A DNA stretch of 64,000 bases from assembly GCF_001273845.1 (NCBI RefSeq), contig NZ_JHBW01000087.1, positions 1 to 64,000 of the forward strand, in the 5' to 3' direction. This stretch comes from Leucobacter musarum subsp. musarum (lineage in GTDB: Bacteria > Actinomycetota > Actinomycetes > Actinomycetales > Microbacteriaceae). The notes beneath the pieces were generated by a model. It ran no database searches and was not told the DNA's origin. It saw only the letters and a program-made list of their open reading frames with translations. The stretch's first letter is position 1; each line of letters starts with the position of its first letter. Shown in pieces: positions 9,417 to 18,171 of the stretch. Position numbers and translations under genes: made by a program.

Positions 9417-9572
9417 TCGACCTGTATTTGGCGTGTTTTCAACCTTCAAGTTCCACTTGAAGTCGACACGATCAAATTGAGACTCGACGGTCGTTGCACG
9501 GGGGTCGAGCGCTCGGTAGCGTTGGGGGAGTTCGGCGCCGCTCTCACGGTGCGCCGATGAGAAAGGAACACG

Positions 9573-10223
9573 ATGGAGCACACTCGGCAGCCTGACGGCG
9601 ATGCGACGACTCCATCGGTGGAGGCGGAGCCAAACGCTGTGTCCGCCGGGGCGCACTCTGACGCGCCCACTGAAACGCTTCAGTCGTATGCGATCGATGC
9701 CGATGTGCTGTTCGATGATGGTCTTCCGCGCCCCAACCAAGATGGCGGTTTCAAGGGTGCGACCGCGGCGCGTGCCGCGGGAATCAGCTACCGCCAGCTC
9801 GACTACTGGGCCCGCACGGGTCTCGTCGAGCCCACGGTGCGCAGCGCACAGGGCTCGGGGTCGCAACGCCTCTACGGATTCCGAGACATTCTGGTGCTGA
9901 AGCTCGTCAAGCGCCTGCTCGACACGGGCATTTCGCTGCAGCAGATTCGCACGGCTGTGTCGCAGCTGCACGAGGCCGGTGTGCATGACCTGTCGCAGAC
10001 GACGCTCATGAGCGATGGGGCGAGTGTGTATCTCTGCACCTCGAATGACGAAGTGATCGACCTGGTCAGTCGCGGCCAGGGTGTCTTCGGCATTGCCGTG
10101 GGTAAGGTGCTGCGCGAGGTGGAGACGTCGCTCGTCGACATGGACGAGCATCGCGAGGAAGCATCGCAAGATCGTGCGGTCGATGAGCTCGCTGCTCGCC
10201 GGAAGACCCGGAAGATCTCCTGA
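9573..10223 (+). CDS. MerR-family transcriptional regulator (Rv1830-like)
   Basis: 216-aa protein with a MerR helix-turn-helix starting at about residue 58 (GATAARAAGISYRQLDYWAR, then RLYGFRDILVLKLVKRLL). The first 55 residues are low complexity and acidic. It fits the second MerR gene of the mycobacterial cluster Rv1827-Rv1828-Rv1829-Rv1830. The gene normally between the two MerR genes (DUF151 bifunctional nuclease) is absent; only a 156-bp gap remains. ATG 9573 has GAGAAAGGAA upstream. A long perfect hairpin follows the stop. Confidence 0.85.
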   Translation: MEHTRQPDGDATTPSVEAEPNAVSAGAHSDAPTETLQSYAIDADVLFDDGLPRPNQDGGFKGATAARAAGISYRQLDYWARTGLVEPTVRSAQGSGSQRLYGFRDILVLKLVKRLLDTGISLQQIRTAVSQLHEAGVHDLSQTTLMSDGASVYLCTSNDEVIDLVSRGQGVFGIAVGKVLREVETSLVDMDEHREEASQDRAVDELAARRKTRKIS

Positions 10224-10232
10224 TTCGGTTCT

Positions 10233-10284
10233 GAAATGACGAAGGGGCTGACCGCATATTCGCGGTCAGCCCCTTCGTCATTTC
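10233..10284. terminator. bidirectional terminator, 23-bp perfect stem
   Basis: Arms 10233-10255 and 10262-10284 are perfect inverted repeats with a 6-nt loop (ATATTC). The sequence sits between the merR stop and the 3' end of the convergent parA gene. It starts with GAAATGACGAAG and ends with CTTCGTCATTTC, giving short T-rich ends in both directions, as expected for a shared bidirectional terminator. Confidence 0.9.
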
Positions 10285-10302
10285 ACGGGACGCGGTTCGT
10301 CG

Positions 10303-11148
10303 TCAGTCTTCGGTGACCACGGTCGCCGTCGGAGCTCCCGATTCAGAAGCTCGTGCGGCGTCGATGCCGGCGGAACGCAGAATGCGATCGAGGACGAGAT
10401 CGAAATTCGCTGCCATCTCCTGAGACGCCTCGCCTGGCCACATGTGCACCGGCTTCGCGGCGCCCTGCGCCTGCTGCAGGGAGAGGCGCTCGGGAAGCTG
10501 CGGGTTGAGCACGAGCGGGCCGAACATCTCGCGGAGTTCTCGAATACGGAACTGGTGCTCCATCGACTGCGGCTGCGTGCGATTGATCAGGATGCCGAGC
10601 GGCTGCAGGCGGGGGCTGACGCCACGACGAATTTCCTCGATTGCGCGAAGTGCACGGTCGGTCGCTGCCACAGCGAACAGGCTCGGTTCGGCGACGACCA
10701 GCACGCGGTCGCTGGCTGCCCAGGCGGTGCGCGTCAACGCGTTCAACGATGGGGCGCAATCGATCAGCACGAGATCGTATTCGGATTCGACGATCGCGAG
10801 GGCTTCCTCGAGCTTCCAAATGTCGCGTGTCGAGGGGTGTGGCCCATCGAAGTTGATTGCTGAGGGGCTGCCGACCAGCAGGTCGATGGTGCCGCCTTCG
10901 TGGTAATCATTCCACCCGCTGTGCGCGATCGCACTGCGCACCGTCTTCTCTTTCGGGCTCTCAAGAACGTTGGCGATATTGGCGTACCCCTCGGGGTTGA
11001 CGGCGAGCCCGGTAGACACGTCGGACTGCGGATCGAAGTCCACGACGAGGGTCCGCAGACCCCGTGAAAACGCGGCCGATGCGAGGCCGAGCGTCACGGT
11101 CGTCTTGCCGACGCCGCCCTTGAGGGAACTCACACTCAATACATGCAC
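10303..11148 (-). CDS. ParA/MinD-family ATPase (orphan ParA)
   Basis: 281-aa P-loop ATPase with deviant Walker A LKGGVGKTT (residues 8-16), Walker A' LVVDFDPQSDVSTGL, and LVLIDCAPSLNALT as Walker B. No parB gene is adjacent, so it is an orphan ParA rather than the chromosomal segregation pair; in Corynebacterium a comparable orphan (PldP) influences division. The start is GTG 11148, preceded by TAAACT with exactly six bases between, which suggests a leaderless transcript. Its partner or cargo cannot be deduced here. It converges on the MerR gene and diverges from pyc. Confidence 0.82.
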   Translation of the reverse strand: MHVLSVSSLKGGVGKTTVTLGLASAAFSRGLRTLVVDFDPQSDVSTGLAVNPEGYANIANVLESPKEKTVRSAIAHSGWNDYHEGGTIDLLVGSPSAINFDGPHPSTRDIWKLEEALAIVESEYDLVLIDCAPSLNALTRTAWAASDRVLVVAEPSLFAVAATDRALRAIEEIRRGVSPRLQPLGILINRTQPQSMEHQFRIRELREMFGPLVLNPQLPERLSLQQAQGAAKPVHMWPGEASQEMAANFDLVLDRILRSAGIDAARASESGAPTATVVTED

Positions 11149-11294
11149 ACGGCAAGTTTAGTGGATTTGACGTGCGGATCGCCTGACTTCGTTCTCGGCG
11201 AAGTCGGATCGCAACGGATTCAGTCGCAAATTTCGCGGTGCGGGCGGGTGCCGGTGCGGCTCAATGCCGAAACCGGTAACCGTGACCATGTATC

Positions 11295-11304
11295 TTGATA
11301 TCAA
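11295..11304. promoter_or_regulatory. TTGATATCAA palindrome in pyc upstream region
   Basis: A perfect 10-bp palindrome lies about 55 bp before the pyc start in the parA-pyc divergent gap (11149-11357). It is A/T-rich in a GC-rich region and overlaps TATCTTGATAT, which could be a -10 element. It may be an operator for pyc; the cognate regulator is unknown. Confidence 0.3.
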
Positions 11305-11357
11305 ACCAGTTCGACGGTGTGGGCACCCGGCGATAAGCGCAGTAGCAAGGAGGCGGA

Positions 11358-14300
11358 GTGTTCCAGAAGATCTTGGTGGCGAATCGTGGTGAGATCGCGA
11401 TTCGCGCGTTTCGGGCGGCGCATGAGCTGGGTGCTCAGACGGTGGCGGTGTTTCCGTATGAAGACCGCAACTCGTTGCATCGGTTGAAAGCGGACGAGGC
11501 GTATCTGATTGGTACGGTCGGGCATCCGGTGCGCGCGTACCTGGATGTGGCGGAGATTGTTCGGGTCGCTGTTGAGTCGGGTGCTGACGCGATCTACCCC
11601 GGGTACGGGTTCTTGTCCGAGAACCCGGAGCTGGCTGCCGCCGCAGAGGCCGCGGGGATTCGGTTTATTGGGCCGGGGAAGAACGCGCTCGAGATGGCGG
11701 GCAACAAGGTTGCCGCGAAAGAGCACGCGATCGCTGCCGGGGTGCCGGTGCTGCGTTCGACGCCGCCGACGACCGACGTGGATGCGTTGATTGCGGGGGC
11801 GTCTCAGATCGGGTTCCCGGTGTTCGCGAAAGCGGTCGCGGGTGGCGGCGGTCGTGGCATGCGGCGTGTGGAACGGGTTGAGGATCTGCGGGACGCGTTG
11901 GAGTCCGCGATGCGTGAGGCGGAGTCCGCGTTTGGTGATCCGACGATGTTTATCGAGCAGGCGGTGCTGCGTCCGCGCCATATTGAGGTGCAGGTGCTTG
12001 CGGATTCGTCGGGTGCGACGGTGCATTTGTTTGAGCGGGATTGTTCGGTGCAGCGCCGGCATCAGAAGGTCGTCGAGATCGCGCCGGCCCCGAATTTGTC
12101 GCAGGAGAAGCGTGACGAGTTGACGCGGGATGCGATCGCGTTCGCGAAATCGATCGGGTACGAGAACGCGGGCACGGTCGAGTTTTTGCTGGACACGGCG
12201 GGGGAGCGTCAGGGTGAGCACGTGTTCATCGAGATGAACCCGCGCATTCAGGTGGAGCACACGGTCACTGAGGAGGTCACGGATGTCGACCTCGTGCGTG
12301 CGCAGATGCGGATCGCGGCCGGGGCGACGCTCGAAGAGCTCGAGTTGACGCAGGATCGCATTCAGTTGCGTGGTGCAGCGCTGCAGTGCCGCATTACGAC
12401 GGAGGATCCCGCGAACGGGTTCCGACCCGACCTCGGCCGCATCACGGCGTATCGCTCGCCGGGTGGTGGCGGGGTGCGCCTGGATGGGGGCACGATCGAT
12501 GTAGGGGCGCAGATCAGCCCGCACTTCGACTCGATGCTCGCGAAGCTCACGTGCCGGGCGAGGTCGTTCCCTGAAGCGGTGAATCGTGCTGAGCGTGCAC
12601 TCGCCGAGTTCCGTATCCGTGGGGTGTCGACGAATATTCCGTTCTTGCAGTCGGTGCTTGCGGATGATGCGTTCCGAGCTGGTGACGTTTCGACGCAGTT
12701 CATTGAAGAGCGGCCTGAGCTGTTGCAGATGAACAAGCCGAAGGATCGTGCGACGAGGCTTCTGCAGCATGTCGCGAACGTGACGGTGAATCAACCCAAC
12801 GGCGCCCGACCCGGGCATATCGATCCTGCGCAGAAGGTGCCCGCGATCGACCTTGCGGCGCCGGCCCCCGCGGGCAATCGCCAGCTGCTGCTCGAGGTGG
12901 GCCCTGAGGCGTACGCGAAGCAGTTGCGCGCGCAGACCGCACTCGCGGTCACCGAGACCACGTTCCGGGATGCGCACCAGTCGCTGCTTGCGACCCGGGT
13001 GCGTACGAAGGATCTCGCCCGCATCGCGCCCTATGTGGCGCGGATGACGCCCGAGTTGTGGTCGGTTGAGGCGTGGGGTGGGGCGACGTACGATGTCGCC
13101 CTGCGGTTCCTGGGTGAAGACCCGTGGGAGCGGCTCGCGGTGCTCCGTGAGGCGTTGCCGAACGTGCCGATCCAGATGCTGCTGCGTGGCCAGAACACGG
13201 TCGGGTACACCCCGTACCCGAAACAAGTCGCCCAAGCATTTGTGGCCGAGGCTGCTGCGACGGGCGTCGACGTCTTCCGCATCTTCGATGCGCTGAACGA
13301 TGTGAACCAGATGCGGGTCGCAATTGACGCGGTCCGGGAAACCGGAACGGCCGTCGCCGAGGTCGCGATGTCGTACACGGGGAACCTGCTGAACCCGACC
13401 GAAGACAAGTACACCCTCGACTACTACCTGCGTCTCGCGGAACAGATCGTCGACGCGGGCGCGCACGTGCTCGCGATCAAAGACATGGCAGGGCTCCTGC
13501 GCCCGGCCGCGGCCGCGAAGCTCGTGACCGCGCTTCGGGAACGCTTCGCTCTGCCCGTGCACCTGCACACGCATGACACTCCGGGTGGGCAGCTCGCGAC
13601 GCTGCTCGCGGCAAGCGCTGCGGGCGTGGACGCGGTCGATGCGGCATCCGCACCGATGTCGGGCACCACGTCGCAGCCGTCGCTGTCGGCACTGGTGGCG
13701 TCGCTCGCGGACACGGACCGCGACACGGGCCTTGATCAGGACGCGGTGTATGCGTTGGAACCGTACTGGGATGCCGTGCGTGCCGTGTACAAGCCGTTCG
13801 AGTCAGGGCTGCCGTCGCCAACGGGTCGCGTGTACACGCACGAGATCCCGGGTGGGCAGTTGTCGAATCTGCGCCAGCAGGCGATCGCGCTGGGGCTTGC
13901 CGACAACTTCGAGAAGATCGAAGACCTGTACGCCGCAGCCGACCGGATCCTCGGGCGCATCCCGAAAGTGACGCCGTCGTCAAAGGTGGTGGGTGATCTT
14001 GCGCTGCATTTGTCGGCGGTGGATGCCGACCCCGCTGATTTCGAGGCGAACCCGGAGAAGTATGACATTCCGGATTCCGTGGTCGGGTTCCTCGCGGGTG
14101 AACTCGGCGAGATCCCGGGCGGATGGCCGGAGCCCTTCCGCTCGAAGGTGCTCGCCGGGCGCAGCGTTGATATCGCGGTCACGCCGGTGTCTGACGCCGA
14201 TCAGGCGCTGCTCGATGGTACGAGCGCCGAGCGGCGCGACACACTGAATCGACTGCTGTTCCCGCAGCCGACGCGTCAGTTCCTGGATGCGCGCGAGCAG

Positions 14301-14759
14301 TTCGGTGACGTGTCAGTGCTCGACACTCCGGACTACCTCTACGGTCTGTCGGCCGGTGAGGAGCACGCGATCGATCTCGCCAAGGGTGTGCGGTTGTACG
14401 TGGGCCTCGAAGCGATCGGTGAGGCGGACCCGAAGGGTGTGCGGACTGTGATGGTGCGCGTGAACGGGCAGTTGCGTCAGGTGTACGTAAAAGACGCATC
14501 GGTCAAGGTTGAGGCCGTGATCGCGGAGAAAGCGGATCGTACGGTTCCGGGGCATGTCGCGGCTCCGTTCTCGGGCACGGTGACCGTGAAGGTCGCGGTC
14601 GGTGACGTCGTGGAAGCGGGTCAGCCGGTCGCGTCGATCGAGGCGATGAAGATGGAGGCCGCGATCACAGCGCCCGTTTCGGGTCGTGTGGAGCGGGTCG
14701 TGTTCACCGGGACGCGGGCGACCGAGTCGGGCGATTTGATCGCCACCATCACCGAGTAG
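11358..14759 (+). CDS. pyc: pyruvate carboxylase
   Basis: 1133-aa single-chain biotin enzyme converting pyruvate, bicarbonate and ATP to oxaloacetate (anaplerosis). The domains are: biotin carboxylase at about residues 1-450 (VAGGGGRGMR, FIEMNPRIQVEHTVTEEV); carboxyltransferase at about 530-800 (TTFRDAHQSLLATRVRT, VHLHTHDTPGGQLA); and a biotin carrier at the end with the EAMKM motif, biotinyl Lys about 1098. The length is normal for the family. The start is GTG 11358 with AAGGAGGCGG upstream. Codon choice looks different from flanking genes (very frequent GCG, GGG, TTG). It may be expressed alone, since neighbours are divergent or unrelated. Confidence 0.97.
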   Translation: MFQKILVANRGEIAIRAFRAAHELGAQTVAVFPYEDRNSLHRLKADEAYLIGTVGHPVRAYLDVAEIVRVAVESGADAIYPGYGFLSENPELAAAAEAAGIRFIGPGKNALEMAGNKVAAKEHAIAAGVPVLRSTPPTTDVDALIAGASQIGFPVFAKAVAGGGGRGMRRVERVEDLRDALESAMREAESAFGDPTMFIEQAVLRPRHIEVQVLADSSGATVHLFERDCSVQRRHQKVVEIAPAPNLSQEKRDELTRDAIAFAKSIGYENAGTVEFLLDTAGERQGEHVFIEMNPRIQVEHTVTEEVTDVDLVRAQMRIAAGATLEELELTQDRIQLRGAALQCRITTEDPANGFRPDLGRITAYRSPGGGGVRLDGGTIDVGAQISPHFDSMLAKLTCRARSFPEAVNRAERALAEFRIRGVSTNIPFLQSVLADDAFRAGDVSTQFIEERPELLQMNKPKDRATRLLQHVANVTVNQPNGARPGHIDPAQKVPAIDLAAPAPAGNRQLLLEVGPEAYAKQLRAQTALAVTETTFRDAHQSLLATRVRTKDLARIAPYVARMTPELWSVEAWGGATYDVALRFLGEDPWERLAVLREALPNVPIQMLLRGQNTVGYTPYPKQVAQAFVAEAAATGVDVFRIFDALNDVNQMRVAIDAVRETGTAVAEVAMSYTGNLLNPTEDKYTLDYYLRLAEQIVDAGAHVLAIKDMAGLLRPAAAAKLVTALRERFALPVHLHTHDTPGGQLATLLAASAAGVDAVDAASAPMSGTTSQPSLSALVASLADTDRDTGLDQDAVYALEPYWDAVRAVYKPFESGLPSPTGRVYTHEIPGGQLSNLRQQAIALGLADNFEKIEDLYAAADRILGRIPKVTPSSKVVGDLALHLSAVDADPADFEANPEKYDIPDSVVGFLAGELGEIPGGWPEPFRSKVLAGRSVDIAVTPVSDADQALLDGTSAERRDTLNRLLFPQPTRQFLDAREQFGDVSVLDTPDYLYGLSAGEEHAIDLAKGVRLYVGLEAIGEADPKGVRTVMVRVNGQLRQVYVKDASVKVEAVIAEKADRTVPGHVAAPFSGTVTVKVAVGDVVEAGQPVASIEAMKMEAAITAPVSGRVERVVFTGTRATESGDLIATITE

Positions 14760-14800
14760 CGTTTTCGGGCTGACGGCCCGTGCCGGTAGGCTCGGATGTC

Positions 14801-15292
14801 ATGGCGATTCGTGACATCCGAGTCTTTGGCGATCCCGTGCTGCGCACGGTCTGCGATCCCATTGTCGACATTGACGACGGCGTACGAGCGTTGGTGCAAG
14901 ACCTCATTGATACGGTCGACATGGAGGGCCGTGCCGGGCTCGCTGCGACGCAGATCGGTCACACCCTGCGAGCGTTCAGCCTGCATATCGACGGAGAGAT
15001 CAGCTACGTACTGAACCCGGAGATCGTGGCGCTCGAGGGCGAACCGGAGCTGACCGGGGAAGGCTGTCTTTCCGTGCCTGACCTCTGGTTCGACGTGCTG
15101 CGCTATCCGCGTGCGACGGTTCGAGGAATCGATCTCGACGGCAACCCGATCGAGATCACGGGCGAGGGCTTGATGGCGCAAGCGCTGCAGCACGAGTGCG
15201 ACCATCTCGATGGCAAGCTGTACCTCTCGCGTCTCGACCGCGAATCACGCGGCGAGGCAATGCGTCAGATTCGCACCTCTGCCTGGTTCTGA
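14801..15292 (+). CDS. def: peptide deformylase
   Basis: 163-aa metallohydrolase that removes the N-formyl group from nascent proteins. Motif 1 reads AGLAATQIG (usual GxGxAAxQ); motif 2 EGCLS contains metal ligand Cys89; motif 3 HECDH gives His131, Glu132 and His135. ATG 14801 is chosen because PDF proteins start close to an (I)RxxGDPVL segment. TAGGCT lies eight bases upstream, so the mRNA may be nearly leaderless. A strong terminator lies between it and the convergent acyl-CoA ligase. Confidence 0.93.
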   Translation: MAIRDIRVFGDPVLRTVCDPIVDIDDGVRALVQDLIDTVDMEGRAGLAATQIGHTLRAFSLHIDGEISYVLNPEIVALEGEPELTGEGCLSVPDLWFDVLRYPRATVRGIDLDGNPIEITGEGLMAQALQHECDHLDGKLYLSRLDRESRGEAMRQIRTSAWF

Positions 15293-15313
15293 GCGGCGCG
15301 ACGTCACGCATAT

Positions 15314-15347
15314 AGCCCGGGCCGCCACAAATGTGGTGGCCCGGGCT
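15314..15347. terminator. shared terminator between def and acyl-CoA ligase
   Basis: Hairpin with arms 15314-15328 and 15333-15347 (15 bp with one G-T wobble) and loop AAAT. It lies 22 bp after the def stop and 18 bp beyond the end of the convergent ligase gene, so it can serve both directions. Confidence 0.8.
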
Positions 15348-15365
15348 GTACTGTCGGAGGAAGAG

Positions 15366-17195
15366 CTACCGCGCGACGTTGACGGCCTCGGTCTGCGGGT
15401 TCTCGCCGTAGATCCCCGCAATCTCACCCGCGAAGTCGCGGAGAATGTTGTCGCGACGAATGCTCATCTTCGGGGTGAGGTGGCCATTCGCCTCGATAAA
15501 CTCCGTCGGAAGAATGACGAACTTGCGGATCGATTCGGCACGCGACACGTACTCGTTTCCGGCGTCGACGGCGCTCTGCACTTCAGCGAGCACTTTCGGG
15601 TGCACCGCAGCCTCCTCGAGCGTCATGTTCGGGTCTTCGCCATTGTTCTTGAGCCAGCTCGGGAGCATTTCAGGATCGAGCGTGACGAGCGCCGATATGA
15701 ACGGCTTCTGATCGCCGACTACGACGACCTGCCCAATGATGGTGTTCGAACGGATCGGGTCTTCGAGGGCCGCTGGCGCGACGTTCTTGCCGCCCGCGGT
15801 CACGATGATTTCCTTCTTACGGCCGGTGATCGACAGGTACCCGTCGTTATCCAGTGAACCGATGTCACCGGTGCGGAAGAACCCGTCGGCGGTGAACGCA
15901 GCCGCCGTGGCCTCAGGATTGTTCCAGTACTCCCTGAAGACGTCGATTCCCTTGATCTCGATTTCGCCGTCTTCGGCGATGCGGATCGTGTGCCCCGGAA
16001 GCGCCGGGCCGACGGTGCCGATCTTAAACTTGTGCGGAAGGTTCACCGTTGCGGGCGCTGTAGTTTCCGTGAGCCCGTAGCCCTCGAGAATTTTGACACC
16101 GAGGCTGCGGTAGAAGTGACCGAGGTAGTGGCTGAGCGGAGCTGAGCCCGAAACGGCAAACCGCACGTTGCCGCCCAGACGCTCGCGCAGCTTGCCGTAG
16201 ACGAGCTTGTCGAAGAGCTTGAACTTGAGGCCCAGCACGAACGGCACCTTACCGGCGTCGAGCGCTTCGGAGTGCGCGACCGCAACCTTCGCCGCTGCGC
16301 GGAAAATCTTGCCCTTGCCCTCGGACTCAGTCTTCTGCTCGGCCGAGTTGTAGACCTTCTCGAACACGCGTGGCACCGCGAGCAAGAACGTCGGTTTGAA
16401 CGTGCTGAGTGCGGGCAGTAGCTGCGAGGTGTCGGCCTGGTGCCCGACGCGAACGCCCCCGTGCACGGAGAGCACCGAGATGAACCGTGCGAAGACGTGC
16501 GCGAGCGTAACGAAGAGCAACGTGGAAGCGCCCGGCTGGTGCACCAGCTCGGTAAGGGCGGGAGCCGTGTTGCGCGACAGGTCGACAAAGTTGGCGTGCG
16601 TGAGCACACAACCCTTCGGGCGCCCGGTGGAGCCGGACGTATAAATCAGCGTCGCGACATCGCTTCCGACGGCGATGGAGCGGCGACGCTCGATCTCGGC
16701 ATCGTCGATGGCTGCACCCTGCGCTCGGAGATCGTCGAGCGCGCCCTGGTCGAGGCGCCACGACAGCGACACCGCAGGGAGGTCGTCGCGAATCTCCAAG
16801 AACCGTTCTGCGTGATCCTCAGTCTCCGTGAGGATCGCTCGCGCACCCGAATCTTCCAACACCCAGTGCACCTGCAGCGGGGATGACGTCTCATAGATCG
16901 GCACCATGACGGCACCGGTGTAGTGGATAGCGAAGTCGACCAGGGTCCACTGGTAGCTCGTCTTGCACATGAACGCGATGCGGTCGCCCGGCTCGATGCC
17001 GGCGGCGGCGAACCCTTTCGCCAGTGAAATCACATCGGCGCGGAACTCGGCCGCGCTGATGTCGCGCCAGCCCTCGCCTTCGGGGACAGCGAAGAGTGCG
17101 CGATCCGGCGTCTCCTGAACTCGCTGCTCGAGGAGATCCGTGATGTTGTCCTCCGGCACCGGCGGAACGAGGATCGGGGTTTCGGACTGATTCAC
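15366..17195 (-). CDS. long-chain acyl-CoA synthetase / AMP-binding protein (FadD15-like)
   Basis: 609-aa member of the ANL adenylating family, which activates fatty acids to acyl-CoA through acyl-AMP. Visible motifs are the P-loop YTSGSTGRPKGCVLTH, the A5 motif GYGLTETTAP, and FFRTGDIGSLDNDGYLSITG followed by the hinge GRKKEIIV. GTG 17195 has AAGGAG five bases upstream; ATG 17216 is an in-frame alternative adding seven residues (616 aa). The divergent partner is a PlsC acyltransferase, so the pair could link acyl activation to phospholipid synthesis. The exact chain-length preference is unknown. Confidence 0.9.
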   Translation of the reverse strand: MNQSETPILVPPVPEDNITDLLEQRVQETPDRALFAVPEGEGWRDISAAEFRADVISLAKGFAAAGIEPGDRIAFMCKTSYQWTLVDFAIHYTGAVMVPIYETSSPLQVHWVLEDSGARAILTETEDHAERFLEIRDDLPAVSLSWRLDQGALDDLRAQGAAIDDAEIERRRSIAVGSDVATLIYTSGSTGRPKGCVLTHANFVDLSRNTAPALTELVHQPGASTLLFVTLAHVFARFISVLSVHGGVRVGHQADTSQLLPALSTFKPTFLLAVPRVFEKVYNSAEQKTESEGKGKIFRAAAKVAVAHSEALDAGKVPFVLGLKFKLFDKLVYGKLRERLGGNVRFAVSGSAPLSHYLGHFYRSLGVKILEGYGLTETTAPATVNLPHKFKIGTVGPALPGHTIRIAEDGEIEIKGIDVFREYWNNPEATAAAFTADGFFRTGDIGSLDNDGYLSITGRKKEIIVTAGGKNVAPAALEDPIRSNTIIGQVVVVGDQKPFISALVTLDPEMLPSWLKNNGEDPNMTLEEAAVHPKVLAEVQSAVDAGNEYVSRAESIRKFVILPTEFIEANGHLTPKMSIRRDNILRDFAGEIAGIYGENPQTEAVNVAR

Positions 17196-17335
17196 GGCAG
17201 CTCCTTCGATACTCATGTATCCGTCATCCGCGACGCGGCGTCTCGCGTCGCACCTTGTTCTGCCACCCTATATGCATACCCCCGTGTCCACCCGGGCTCA
17301 GGTATGGTGTTCTCAGTCGAGAGGAATCGTGGGCT

Positions 17336-18007
17336 GTGCTCTACTGGATTTTTAAACACCTGATCATCGGGCCGTTGCTGAAAACGATCTACCGCCCGTG
17401 GCTGGAGGGTGCCGAGAACATTCCCGCGACCGGGCCGGTGATTCTTGTAGGAAACCACTTGTCGGTGATCGACTCCTTCTTCATGCCCGCAATGATCGAG
17501 CGGCGGGTCTACTTCCTGGCGAAGAGCGATTACTTCACCGGGAAAGGACTCAAGGGCTGGCTGGTGAAGTCGTTCATGCTGGCCGTGGGCCAGCTGCCCA
17601 TCGACCGCTCCGGCGGCAAAGCGTCCGAAGCGTCATTGAACACGGGTCTCGCGGTGTTGGATCGCGGTGACGTGCTGGGCATCTACCCCGAGGGCACGCG
17701 CAGCCCCGATGCCCGTTTGTATCGCGGGCGTACGGGCGTCGCGCGTCTGATCGTGGAGTCGGGCGCCACGGTCGTGCCCATCGTCATGATCGATACGGAG
17801 AAGGCCATGCCTATCGGGGCAAAGGTGCCGAAGATCCGTCGCATCGGAACCGTCGTCGGCAAGCCTTTGGATTTCACTCGTTTCGCTGGGATGAGCGCCG
17901 ATCGGTTCGTGCTGCGCAGCGTCACCGACGAAATCATGCTCGAGATCCAGAAACTGAGCGGCCAGAGCTACGTCGACGTGTACGCATCGAGCGTGCGCAA
18001 CCGCTGA
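17336..18007 (+). CDS. plsC: 1-acylglycerol-3-phosphate O-acyltransferase family (PlsC)
   Basis: 223-aa glycerolipid acyltransferase. The HX4D catalytic motif is present as NHLSVID (His41, Asp46), with IYPEGTRSP at residues 117-124 and a hydrophobic N-terminus (IFKHLIIGPLL) for membrane association. GTG 17336 is chosen because family proteins begin about 35 residues before the HX4D box; an open frame extends upstream without homology-like features. Converts lysophosphatidate to phosphatidate in membrane lipid synthesis, although substrate specificity is not determined. Divergent from the acyl-CoA ligase. Confidence 0.88.
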   Translation: MLYWIFKHLIIGPLLKTIYRPWLEGAENIPATGPVILVGNHLSVIDSFFMPAMIERRVYFLAKSDYFTGKGLKGWLVKSFMLAVGQLPIDRSGGKASEASLNTGLAVLDRGDVLGIYPEGTRSPDARLYRGRTGVARLIVESGATVVPIVMIDTEKAMPIGAKVPKIRRIGTVVGKPLDFTRFAGMSADRFVLRSVTDEIMLEIQKLSGQSYVDVYASSVRNR

Positions 18008-18171
18008 TCGCCTCCGTCGAGAGCGGCAGCATGCGCCGCGAAGGTGCACGTTCGCTTCGAGCGTCTCACTCAGTCGTCCCCGCGTCGTCGCGGGCCCGCC
18101 TGAGGCAGTAGGCTGACAGGGTTGCGGCGATCCGCCGCGACGATTTCACGTACCTACTGTGAGGGATCGCA

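Noticed and set aside
11301-13574. Long antisense open frame opposite pyc (over 750 codons)
   Set aside because: It mirrors pyc codon structure in a GC-rich gene, is very rich in Arg and His, and has no family features; it is a shadow of the real gene.
18008-18171. Possible aromatic amino acid leader peptide before DAHP synthase
   Set aside because: The short frame starting at 18031 contains no Trp, Phe or Tyr run and no terminator/antiterminator pair was seen.
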